Assembly (NCBI GenBank): GCA_038521625.1 | Contig: JBCBKP010000016.1 | Location: 1-64,000 of the forward strand | Direction: 5' to 3' | DNA from: JBCBKP01 sp038521625 | Lineage (GTDB): Bacteria; Planctomycetota; Phycisphaerae; Phycisphaerales; UBA1924 | Length of the DNA stretch: 64,000 bases | Shown: piece by piece, positions 1 through 7,733 of the stretch | How the letters are laid out: the number at the start of each line of letters is the position of its first letter | Position numbering within the stretch: the stretch's first letter is position 1 | Notes under the pieces: generated by a model | What the model was told of the DNA's origin: nothing | What the model saw: only the letters and a program-made list of their open reading frames with translations | Databases searched by the model: none | Translations under genes and position numbers: made by a program

Positions 1-1
1 C

Positions 2-343
2 GGGCCGCATCGATATCAGGAGCTCTTCGAGGCCGGCGTCGAGGTCTGTCTCGGGACGGACTCGATCCTGAATCTCGACACCCCGGACCGGATCAGCCCA
101 CTCGACGATGCCCGCCTGATCTACCGCCGCGACGGGTTCGATCCGCAACGCTTGCTGAGCATGTGCACGAGCTCGGCTGCTGCGGCGGTTGGCCTCGACC
201 CGCGGCGGTTCCTCGTCGCCGAGGGAGCCGAACTCGCCGCCCTGGCCGCCGTGCCGGCCGATACTCGTGCTGGGGACCCCGCCGGGCGGGTTCTCGAGTC
301 GGATTCGGCTCCGGAACTCCTGTTCGTTCGAAGTGAATCCTGA
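2..343 (+). CDS. Amidohydrolase family protein, C-terminal fragment
   Basis: The reading frame is open from the left edge and ends in TGA after FVRSES, so only about 113 C-terminal residues are present. Near the edge the protein reads FEAGVEVCLGTDSILNL. The GTDS motif is the last metal-ligand Asp of the cytosine deaminase/chlorohydrolase branch of amidohydrolases. It is followed by a helical segment (residues 50-75) and a short tail with ALAAVPADTRAGDPAGRVL, which suits the return to the small beta domain. The substrate cannot be told from this fragment. The next gene starts 79 bases downstream on the same strand. Confidence 0.65.
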   Translation, partial: GPHRYQELFEAGVEVCLGTDSILNLDTPDRISPLDDARLIYRRDGFDPQRLLSMCTSSAAAAVGLDPRRFLVAEGAELAALAAVPADTRAGDPAGRVLESDSAPELLFVRSES

Positions 344-422
344 ATGACAAGAATCCTCCCTACAGTCCCCGAAGGCTCGGCGGCACGGTGATCGGCCGCC
401 AGCCCGACCCCAACGGAGCGTC

Positions 423-3050
423 ATGAGTCGGAAGTGGCAACGGGTCAAGCGATGGGATAACGAGCACCTCAGCGCTGGCCCGCTGCGCCCGCTCAAGTGG
501 GTCCTGCGGGCGCTGAGCTCGATCTCGCTCGCGATTTCCTTGCTGGTCTTGGTCGCCATCTACGGCGTGTTCGCGAGCGTCCCGATCGGGCTGCTGGCCC
601 TGCTGCCGGTCTGGCTTGTGATCGGCCTGCTCGCGCTGCTCGCCTGCGCCCTGCCGGCGGTGGGGGCGGGGGCGCTGGTGCGTGCGGCGGTCCCGAAAGA
701 GCTGCGGGGCCTGCGGTTCGCCGGCACGGTGCTCGCGGGGATCGCACTCGCGGTCGCCGGCGGGCTGGTCTTCGCCGAGTTCGCGTGGCAGCCGCTCTAC
801 CGGGTCGGCTCGACTGGCGAGGGCATCGGCGGGCTGGCCGCGTTCGTCGAGGACTACTCGTCGACGACGCTGCGACGCCTGCCCGGATTCGAGATGAGCG
901 AGCTCGAGTTCTACTCGTGGTGGCCGTTCCGGCTCGTGCTCGTGCTCTTCACCATCAACATGATCGTGGCGACGCTGCGACGGATCGAGTTCTCGTTCAA
1001 GAACCTCGGCGTCCTGACTGTGCACACCGGGATCGTGATGATCGCGCTCGCCGGCGCTTTCTATCAGCAGGCCAAGAAGGAGGGCGACACGATCCTCTTC
1101 GCCGGGGCCGGGGCGCCCGAGACCGGCTTCTTCGACATCGACCGCACTGCGCTCTGGGTGCGGACGATCGACGAGAATCTGCGCACGCCCTGGGAGCAGC
1201 GTCCGGTCCGGGGCGTGCCCCGCTACAACGACTACGGGCTTGACGCGTCGGTCCCCGAGGACGCCGATCTCCTCTCGGACCTGCTCGAGACCGCCGGCCC
1301 GGTCGAATCGCCGCGGCGGCTCGACGTCCGCGTGCCGGACTCGCTGCCCGCGACGCGCGGCTTGTATGTCGAGCCGACGCTCAAGTTCCGCCTGGTCGGA
1401 TACTCGGCGTACGGAGCGATCGAGGAGACGCTCGCACTGCAGACGGACGCGCCCGCCGACCGGCCGGCGGAGCCGGTGCAGGTCATCGAGTTCGTCTCGA
1501 AGATCCCGCAGGAAAACGCGGTCTCCGAAGATCCCGATGCGGAACTCATCCCGGAGCTCGCGCGGCTCTCGTTCCGGTTCCCGTTGCGTCCGCTCTCCCC
1601 GGCGCACCGGGTCGCCCGCAACCCCGCGTTCGGGATCGAGCTGACCCGGGGCATGCCGGACGAGCGATTCCTGGAGCTGGGCACGCGGTTCCCGCGCGGG
1701 ACGCTACACGGGCTGATCGTGACGGTCCCGGAGTCCGCGACCGAGGCCGGCGGGCCGCTCCGCGTCGTGATCCCGGCGAGTGAGGGCGAGGCGTATTCGA
1801 TCGGAGATTCCGGCTGGACGGTCGCGGTGAAGGACCTCGCCGACGACCCGCCGTTCCCGATCATCACCGAGGGGTTCGCCGGCGGCACCTCGAGCGTCGC
1901 GATCCTGCGGATGACCTCGCCCGAGGGCGAGAGCTTCGACCGCTGGGTCTACCACCGGTTCCCGTCGATCAATCAGGAGCTGCTCGATCAGGTGCAGGCC
2001 AACGGGCGGCCGAGCCGGCGCGATCCCGACCCGCGGATCGACGTGGTCTATATCGATGCTTCGAGACTCCAGGTCTTCATCGATGAGATGCCCGGGGGCG
2101 CTCGGCGCTTCCTCGTTCGGCAGCCGGGTCGGGACGCGTCGGTCGTCGCCGGCGACGCGATGACGCTGCTCGACGAGGGCGCGGTGGTCGCCGGTGATCT
2201 CCGCGAGATGGGCGATGACGCCTACGGCGTATCGCTCGCGTTCGGCGAGTCCTGGGCCCACGGCGAGCCGGTGGAGTATGCGGTGCCGGTCCCCGAGGTC
2301 GACCGCGACGCGTCTCTGATCGGCACACACGCCGAGGCCAAGCTCGCGGTCGAGCTGACGATGGAAGGCGTTGACGGCTGGCGGGAGGTCGTCTGGTTGC
2401 CGTTCTCCCGCTACCTGGGCGTCGGCGGTCAGCAGGCTCGCGAGGTCGAGCTGCCGACGGGACAGCGCGTCGCGCTGGCCTTCGGGCGTGTGCGGCACAC
2501 GTTCGAGCGCTTCGGGCTCGAGATGGTCGACTTCGAGATGATCTCGTACGACCACCGCGGGGCACCGCGCGATTTCCAGTCGATCGTGCGCGTGGTGCCG
2601 ACGTCGGTCACGAGCGGCTTCGATGCGTACAGCCGCGTCGTGAAGCTGAACGCCCCGCTCCGCGCGCCGCACGTCTGGAGCGAAGACCGGTCCTGGCCCG
2701 CGAACGCGGCCCTTATGGCGGTGCGCGGGGTGGATTCGAGGGCCTACAAGCTGAGCCAGGCGGGCTGGGACCAACAGGGCTGGCAGGAGAGCCAGCAGCT
2801 CGCGGACCAGGGGCTCGTCGACCGGCCTCGGGCCCGGTTCACGATCCTGCAGGTCGGCAACAACCCGGGCATCCACCTCATCGCGATCGGCGGCGTGCTG
2901 ATCGGTCTGGGGACGCCCTGGGCGTTCTATGTCAAGCCCTGGCTGGTCCGCCGCGAGCGTGAGCGGCTCGCGCGTGGGGCGGGCGTCGCTCGAGAGCCGA
3001 TCGGAGCTGTCGGTCGCGTGGAGCGCGAGGCGCAAGGAGCCGGTGCGTGA
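423..3050 (+). CDS. resB: ResB-type cytochrome c biogenesis protein (System II), enlarged
   Basis: This is the membrane partner of CcsA in System II cytochrome c maturation, which carries heme outward and ligates it to apocytochrome c. The N-terminus has about three membrane segments (residues 24-118). Two more follow around 165-215, the second containing LTVHTGIVMIALAGAF, where the His matches the conserved ResB heme-side His. A very long extracytoplasmic part (about 220-810) follows, then a final membrane segment at 815-835 (IHLIAIGGVLIGLGTPW), as in ResB. At 875 residues it is about twice the length of classical ResB; the extra length is in the soluble domain. Its stop overlaps the GTG start of the ccsA-like gene by four bases, so the pair is translationally coupled. 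Confidence 0.85.
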   Translation: MSRKWQRVKRWDNEHLSAGPLRPLKWVLRALSSISLAISLLVLVAIYGVFASVPIGLLALLPVWLVIGLLALLACALPAVGAGALVRAAVPKELRGLRFAGTVLAGIALAVAGGLVFAEFAWQPLYRVGSTGEGIGGLAAFVEDYSSTTLRRLPGFEMSELEFYSWWPFRLVLVLFTINMIVATLRRIEFSFKNLGVLTVHTGIVMIALAGAFYQQAKKEGDTILFAGAGAPETGFFDIDRTALWVRTIDENLRTPWEQRPVRGVPRYNDYGLDASVPEDADLLSDLLETAGPVESPRRLDVRVPDSLPATRGLYVEPTLKFRLVGYSAYGAIEETLALQTDAPADRPAEPVQVIEFVSKIPQENAVSEDPDAELIPELARLSFRFPLRPLSPAHRVARNPAFGIELTRGMPDERFLELGTRFPRGTLHGLIVTVPESATEAGGPLRVVIPASEGEAYSIGDSGWTVAVKDLADDPPFPIITEGFAGGTSSVAILRMTSPEGESFDRWVYHRFPSINQELLDQVQANGRPSRRDPDPRIDVVYIDASRLQVFIDEMPGGARRFLVRQPGRDASVVAGDAMTLLDEGAVVAGDLREMGDDAYGVSLAFGESWAHGEPVEYAVPVPEVDRDASLIGTHAEAKLAVELTMEGVDGWREVVWLPFSRYLGVGGQQAREVELPTGQRVALAFGRVRHTFERFGLEMVDFEMISYDHRGAPRDFQSIVRVVPTSVTSGFDAYSRVVKLNAPLRAPHVWSEDRSWPANAALMAVRGVDSRAYKLSQAGWDQQGWQESQQLADQGLVDRPRARFTILQVGNNPGIHLIAIGGVLIGLGTPWAFYVKPWLVRRERERLARGAGVAREPIGAVGRVEREAQGAGA

Positions 3051-4888
3051 GAATCATGTCGTTCGTCGTCATGCTGGTTGTTTGTGTCGGCGGCGCGTTC
3101 GCGACCGCGCAGGTCACCCCGCCGTCGGCGGCGCCGGGCCCGGCAGGAAACGAGCACCCCGAGTCGAGCGCGGTGGGTTCGACCACCGAGCTGCCCAGCC
3201 CCTTCGGCCCGCCCGTCCTGGACCGGGCGCCGATGACCGTCGAAGAGAAGGCCGCCTTCTCGCGCGCCGTCGATCTCTCGCCGCTCGCCGGTCTCGCGGT
3301 CTCACACGGCGGTCGCGTGAAGATCGTCGACACGCTCGCGGGGGAGACGGTGGGGATGATCACGGGTCGCGGCCGGTACGAGGACCTGATCCTCGAGGAG
3401 GAATCCGATCGCGAGATCCCGGCGGGCGTCCCCGAGGCGGCCTGGCGGTACTCGGGCGATATCACCGGGATCGAGAAGGTGAAGTTCGACCCGCTGTTCA
3501 CCTGGCTCGACCTAATGATCGATCCCGCGTTCTACTTCGACCGCCCGCTCATCGCGGTCGACTACCTGCCGCTGCGCGACGCCTACCTCGAGGCGGCCTT
3601 CGGCGGCGCCGAGGAGACGAAGGCGGCGCGGAGCCTCTGGAAGAAGAGCACGCGCGTCTCGCCTCGGATGGTGGGGGCCCTCACCGACGACATCTTCGCG
3701 CGGTTCGGGGGCAGCGGGCCCATGCGCCAGGGGATCGAGTCGGTCGAGAACGCGGAGCGGGTCTTCCGCCTCGGGGCGGCGAACCTGCTGCTCATCGCGC
3801 CGAACGACCGGACCGACCGCTGGCACCACGTGAGCGAGTGGCCGGCGCAGAGCGACGTGCGTCTCGCCGCCTCCGAGCTCGGCGAGGCGTGGCGCGCGGC
3901 GGACGCGGACCGCGTGAACGCGGCCGTCGTCCGGCTCGCCGAGACGCTGCCGTCGATCAACGCCGAGCTCTACCCGACGACGAGCCGCGAGCTCGAGCTG
4001 GCGTACAACCGATCGGACCTGTTCTCCTGGGCGACATGGGTCTACCTACTCAGTCTGCTCGCCCTGGTCCTGGCGTTCGGCACGGGACGCGGATGGCTGC
4101 GCTGGACCGGCGGCGGGCTGCTGGTGCTCGCGGTCGCGATGCACGCGGCGGGGTTCATCGCGCGCGGGCTGATCGCGGAGCGTGTGCCGATCCAGAACCA
4201 GTTCGAATCGATGACCGGCGTGGCTTTGTTCGCGGCGCTGGTCGGCCTGGTGCTGCTGCTGGTGCGCCGCCAGCCTCTCTTCGGAGCCGCGTCGGCCGGC
4301 GTCGGATTCCTCATCATGATCGCGGCGACCGAGATGCCGATCCCCGGCGAGTCGATCGAGCGCGAGGCGGCGATCCTGAACACGTCGGTCCTGCTCAAGT
4401 ACCACGTAACGACGGTGCTCACTAGCTACGGGCTGATCACGCTCGGCATGATCGTGAGCCTCTTCTATCTCGGGGCCCATTACGGTGAGAAGCTCCTGGG
4501 CAAGAGCGAGATGCAGGTCGTCGCGGCAGGTGCGCTCGGCGGCCAAGACGCTCCCGCGGGCGGCCCGACGAACGCCCGGCTGCTGGGCGATCTGGACCGT
4601 GCCCAGATGATCGTGCTCCAGCTGGCGTTCTGGACGCTCGGCGTCGGCATCCTTCTCGGCGCGTGGTGGGCCGACCACTCGTGGGGCCGCTGGTGGGCGT
4701 TCGATCCGAAGGAGACGTGGGCGCTGATCACCTGGATCGTCTACCTGATCGTGATCCACGCGCGGATCGGTGCAGGCCAGCGCAAGGGCTTGCTGACCGC
4801 CTGGCTCAGCGTCGTCGGGTTCATCGTGATGCTCTGGACGTACTTCGGCGTGAACCTGCTGCTCCCGGGCCTGCACGCCTACGCGTGA
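3047..4888 (+). CDS. ccsA: CcsA/ResC-type cytochrome c biogenesis protein
   Basis: This is the heme-handling subunit of the System II cytochrome c synthase. A signal peptide (1-22) leads into an extra soluble region of about 300 residues, followed by the CcsA membrane core from residue 325. Family marks are visible: the WWD motif near residue 540 (WADHSWGRWWAFDPKETW), His residues in MHAAGF and LLKYHVTT that fit the heme-ligand positions, and a C-terminus GVNLLLPGLHAYA matching the GVNxLxxGLHSYA end of ResC. The GTG start overlaps the resB stop (GTGA); an in-frame ATG lies three codons in. The 613-residue length exceeds typical CcsA because of the N-terminal soluble domain, which could be a fused ResB-like or accessory domain. 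Confidence 0.88.
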   Translation: MRIMSFVVMLVVCVGGAFATAQVTPPSAAPGPAGNEHPESSAVGSTTELPSPFGPPVLDRAPMTVEEKAAFSRAVDLSPLAGLAVSHGGRVKIVDTLAGETVGMITGRGRYEDLILEEESDREIPAGVPEAAWRYSGDITGIEKVKFDPLFTWLDLMIDPAFYFDRPLIAVDYLPLRDAYLEAAFGGAEETKAARSLWKKSTRVSPRMVGALTDDIFARFGGSGPMRQGIESVENAERVFRLGAANLLLIAPNDRTDRWHHVSEWPAQSDVRLAASELGEAWRAADADRVNAAVVRLAETLPSINAELYPTTSRELELAYNRSDLFSWATWVYLLSLLALVLAFGTGRGWLRWTGGGLLVLAVAMHAAGFIARGLIAERVPIQNQFESMTGVALFAALVGLVLLLVRRQPLFGAASAGVGFLIMIAATEMPIPGESIEREAAILNTSVLLKYHVTTVLTSYGLITLGMIVSLFYLGAHYGEKLLGKSEMQVVAAGALGGQDAPAGGPTNARLLGDLDRAQMIVLQLAFWTLGVGILLGAWWADHSWGRWWAFDPKETWALITWIVYLIVIHARIGAGQRKGLLTAWLSVVGFIVMLWTYFGVNLLLPGLHAYA

Positions 4889-4900
4889 GCGGATCGCGCG

Positions 4901-5518
4901 ATGCCGCCGTTCCCGCGCGAGCGACTCGAGGCCGACCCGGTGACCGTCGCACGCGACCTGCTCGGCGCCGTCCTGTCTCGCCGTTTCGAGGACGGCACCC
5001 GGCTTCGGGGCCGGATCGTCGAGACCGAGGCCTACTGGGGGCCGCAAGACCAGGCGAGCCACGCGAAGAACGGCCGGCGCACGCCGCGGATCGAGAGCAT
5101 GTTCGCCGAGCCGGGCACCGCGTACGTCTACGTCAGCCACGGCATCCACCATTGCATGAACGTGTCAGTAACCGCGGCCGGAACGCCGGAGGCGGTCCTG
5201 ATCCGCGCTCTCGAGCCGATGGAGGGTCTTGAGAGAATGACGGCGCTGCGGGCGGCCTCGAGACGGCCCACGAGCCGCGCGCTCCGGGTCCGGGATCTGT
5301 GCTCGGGCCCGGGCAAGCTGTGCCGGGCGATGGGGATCGATCTGGATGGCGACGGGTGTAATCTATTGAAGACAAATGCCTTACGTCTTGGTTCGGGCGG
5401 TCTGCGCGCCGGGGAACTGGTGGACGCGGGCCCTCGTATCGGACTCGGCTCGGTGGGGTCGTGGTCTGAGAAACCCTGGCGGTTCTTTGTCCGGGATTCG
5501 GAGCACGTCAGCCGCTGA
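4901..5518 (+). CDS. DNA-3-methyladenine glycosylase (AAG/MPG family)
   Basis: This is a base-excision repair glycosylase that removes alkylated purines. The 205 residues cover the full single-domain AAG fold. Visible are LARDLLG-like N-terminal helix residues (ARDLLGAVLSRR), the catalytic Glu in GRIVETEAYWG near residue 45, the DNA-intercalating segment GTAYVYVSHGIHHCMNV, and the C-terminal LCSGPGKLCRAMGI typical of the family. It starts 12 bases after ccsA and may be co-transcribed. No strong Shine-Dalgarno sequence is visible, so the start rests on homology of the PxxLARDLLG region. Confidence 0.9.
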   Translation: MPPFPRERLEADPVTVARDLLGAVLSRRFEDGTRLRGRIVETEAYWGPQDQASHAKNGRRTPRIESMFAEPGTAYVYVSHGIHHCMNVSVTAAGTPEAVLIRALEPMEGLERMTALRAASRRPTSRALRVRDLCSGPGKLCRAMGIDLDGDGCNLLKTNALRLGSGGLRAGELVDAGPRIGLGSVGSWSEKPWRFFVRDSEHVSR

Positions 5519-5706
5519 AATCGCAGTTCTGGCCACCCTCTCGCACTCGGAGGGCTGAATCCGGGTGCCTGACGGGAGCGACACCACCTGAGAGCCGCCC
5601 GATCGGCCGAGATTCGAGAACCTGAGCGCGGAGACGGAAGAGTCAAAGCCCTAGGGCGCGTTGGATCGATCGAATAGCATCGCTTCTGGCCTATTGGAGA
5701 TCGACC

Positions 5707-6141
5707 GTGGAACCGATCGACGTACGACAACTGATGCGTGACGCGGGGCCGTTCGCCCCGGAGGCGTGTCGATTCGTGCGCGACGGCCTGAGCCACACGG
5801 TCCGTCTGGTCCACGGAGAGGGCGAGGAGATCCTCGAGGAGGTCGAGGAGGACTCGCAGCACGTCTCCGGGCAGCAGCTCTGTATCGGGCTCCGCGACTA
5901 CGCCGTGCACCGCTACGGGATGCTCGCCAAGGCGGTCCTGAACCGCTGGGGGCTGCGGACGACCGAGGACTTCGGGCGGGTGGTCTTCGCCATGGTCGAC
6001 GCGGGCCTGATGCGCAAGTCGGACGAAGACTCGCTCGAGGACTTCCGCGGCGTGTTCGACTTCGAGGAGGAGTTCCGCGTCGCGCCCGTGGAGGCACCCA
6101 AGGTGAACGGGCCGGACGCCGAGGCGGCCGCCGCGGGCTGA
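5707..6141 (+). CDS. Minf_1886 family protein
   Basis: This is an uncharacterised family restricted largely to Planctomycetes and Verrucomicrobia. The recognisable family core is HVSGQQLCIGLRDYAVHRYG followed by LNRWGLRTTEDFGRVVFAM and a C-terminal EDF...FDFEEEF acidic stretch. It is 144 residues long, with no signal peptide or membrane segment. The GTG start is supported by a GGAG at 5696-5699, seven bases upstream. It is preceded by a 188-base gap and followed 49 bases later by the permease gene. Function is unknown; the all-helical, acidic composition suggests a cytosolic protein. Confidence 0.85.
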   Translation: MEPIDVRQLMRDAGPFAPEACRFVRDGLSHTVRLVHGEGEEILEEVEEDSQHVSGQQLCIGLRDYAVHRYGMLAKAVLNRWGLRTTEDFGRVVFAMVDAGLMRKSDEDSLEDFRGVFDFEEEFRVAPVEAPKVNGPDAEAAAAG

Positions 6142-6190
6142 CCAGGCCCACCCGGAACCTCGCAGCCCGCGATCCGAGTAACCTCCGCGG

Positions 6191-7585
6191 ATGACCGATC
6201 CGGGGGGGACGCAACAGCAGGGCCAAGGCGAGCAAGGCGAGGGACGCTCGGGCGTCGCCGAGTGGGCGTCGCAGCACCTCTGGCAGATCCAGCCGGTGCG
6301 CGACGTCCTGCTGATCGCCGCGCTGCTCTGGCTGATCTATCTCGGGTACCTGGCGAGCATCGTCACGGTGCCGCTGCTGCTGGCGATGCTGTTGGCATAT
6401 CTGTTCGAGCCCGTGATCAGTCTGATGCGCCGGCGTGCCCGGGTGACGCGACAGCGCGCGGTGGTGGCGATCATCGCGGCGCTCGCGCTGTTCGTCTTCA
6501 CGCCGGCCGCGATCGGCGTTGGGTTCGGGATCGCGCAGGGCGTGAGCTTCGCGGACAGCCTCTCGAACAACGCCCGCCTGGTGCGTCGCAGCGTCGAGAA
6601 CCCCGAGAACGAGACGTATCTCCGCGCCGTGCCCGAGGGCGCCTGGAGATCGCTGCGGGACCTGATCGTGGAGTCGGGCGTTGCAGGGACGACCGATGAG
6701 CCGGGGCTGACGCCCGAGGGACTCGAGGGCTCCGAACCGAATGCCGAGCCGGAGATCCCCGCCGGACCGGGGGCCGAGACAGAAGCGGGCACGGCTGTCG
6801 CCGATGCCGGCGATGAGTCCGGCGCGGTGCCGATCGCCCGCCTCGCGGTCTCCTGGATCGAGCAGAACGCGTCCTCGATCGCCCGCGGCGTGTTCCGGAC
6901 GGGCGCCGGCGCGATCAGCGTGATGGTGTCGATCATGGGGGCGCTCGCGACGATCGCGTTCGGCGTGTTCCTTACGACGTTCTTCTTCTACTTCGTTGCG
7001 ACCGGATGGCCGAAGCTCGTGAAGCTCGCCCGCGATGTGCTCCCGGAGGCGAGCCGTGAGCGGTCGGAGGAACTGCTGAAGCAGATGGACGGCGTGGTGT
7101 CCGGCTTCGTCCGCGGTCGTCTGGCGATCTCGGCGATCCTCGCACCGGTGTTCATGCTCGGCTACGGCCTGGTCGGCGTCCCGGCGGCGATCGTGCTCGG
7201 GCTGGTGACGGCGCTGCTGGTGCTGATCCCGTACGCCTCGATGCTGTCGGTGCCGGTCGCGATCCTGCTGCTGTACCTGGAGGGCCACACGGACATCCGC
7301 GGCGAGGTCTGGTGGGTTCTGGTGATGCCCATGGCGGTCTACGGCCTGGCGCAGCTCATCGACGAGTACCTGCTCACGCCGCTGATCATGGGCGAGGCGA
7401 CCGACCTCGATATCCCGAGCGTCCTGTTCGCCTCCCTCGCCGGCGGTGCGCTGATGGGGTTCTACGGGCTGCTCCTGGCGATCCCCCTGGCCGCTTGCCT
7501 GAAGATCCTGATCAGGGAGGTCCTGTGGCCCGGCGTGCGCGCGTGGGCCAAGGGCGAGCGTCGCGACTTCCTCCCGCTCTCGTAG
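6191..7585 (+). CDS. AI-2E family transporter (PerM/UPF0118)
   Basis: This is a polytopic inner-membrane protein of the AI-2E exporter-like permease family. The N-terminal Gln/Gly-rich 25 residues are cytosolic. Membrane segments at about 38-58 and 60-75 are followed by YLFEPVISLMRRR, a typical family signature, and a third segment at 90-112. A long, Glu/Pro-rich loop (about 155-215) is expanded relative to most family members. The C-terminal half carries the FVRGRLAISAILA and GVPAAIVLGLVTALLVLIPY motifs that define the family. The substrate cannot be inferred; many members are not AI-2 transporters. No clear ribosome-binding site was seen. Confidence 0.85.
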   Translation: MTDPGGTQQQGQGEQGEGRSGVAEWASQHLWQIQPVRDVLLIAALLWLIYLGYLASIVTVPLLLAMLLAYLFEPVISLMRRRARVTRQRAVVAIIAALALFVFTPAAIGVGFGIAQGVSFADSLSNNARLVRRSVENPENETYLRAVPEGAWRSLRDLIVESGVAGTTDEPGLTPEGLEGSEPNAEPEIPAGPGAETEAGTAVADAGDESGAVPIARLAVSWIEQNASSIARGVFRTGAGAISVMVSIMGALATIAFGVFLTTFFFYFVATGWPKLVKLARDVLPEASRERSEELLKQMDGVVSGFVRGRLAISAILAPVFMLGYGLVGVPAAIVLGLVTALLVLIPYASMLSVPVAILLLYLEGHTDIRGEVWWVLVMPMAVYGLAQLIDEYLLTPLIMGEATDLDIPSVLFASLAGGALMGFYGLLLAIPLAACLKILIREVLWPGVRAWAKGERRDFLPLS

Positions 7586-7733
7586 CGCTAGGTTTCCGTT
7601 CATTTCGCGGCGGTTCGCGGACTTTCTCCGGCGAATCGCTCGCGGATCGTGGCACCGGATGTCAGTATGTGTGCAGACGCGGGCGGCAACGTTGGTGCTG
7701 TCTCGTGGGGTGGGGTCAGGTCCGGAGAAGAGT

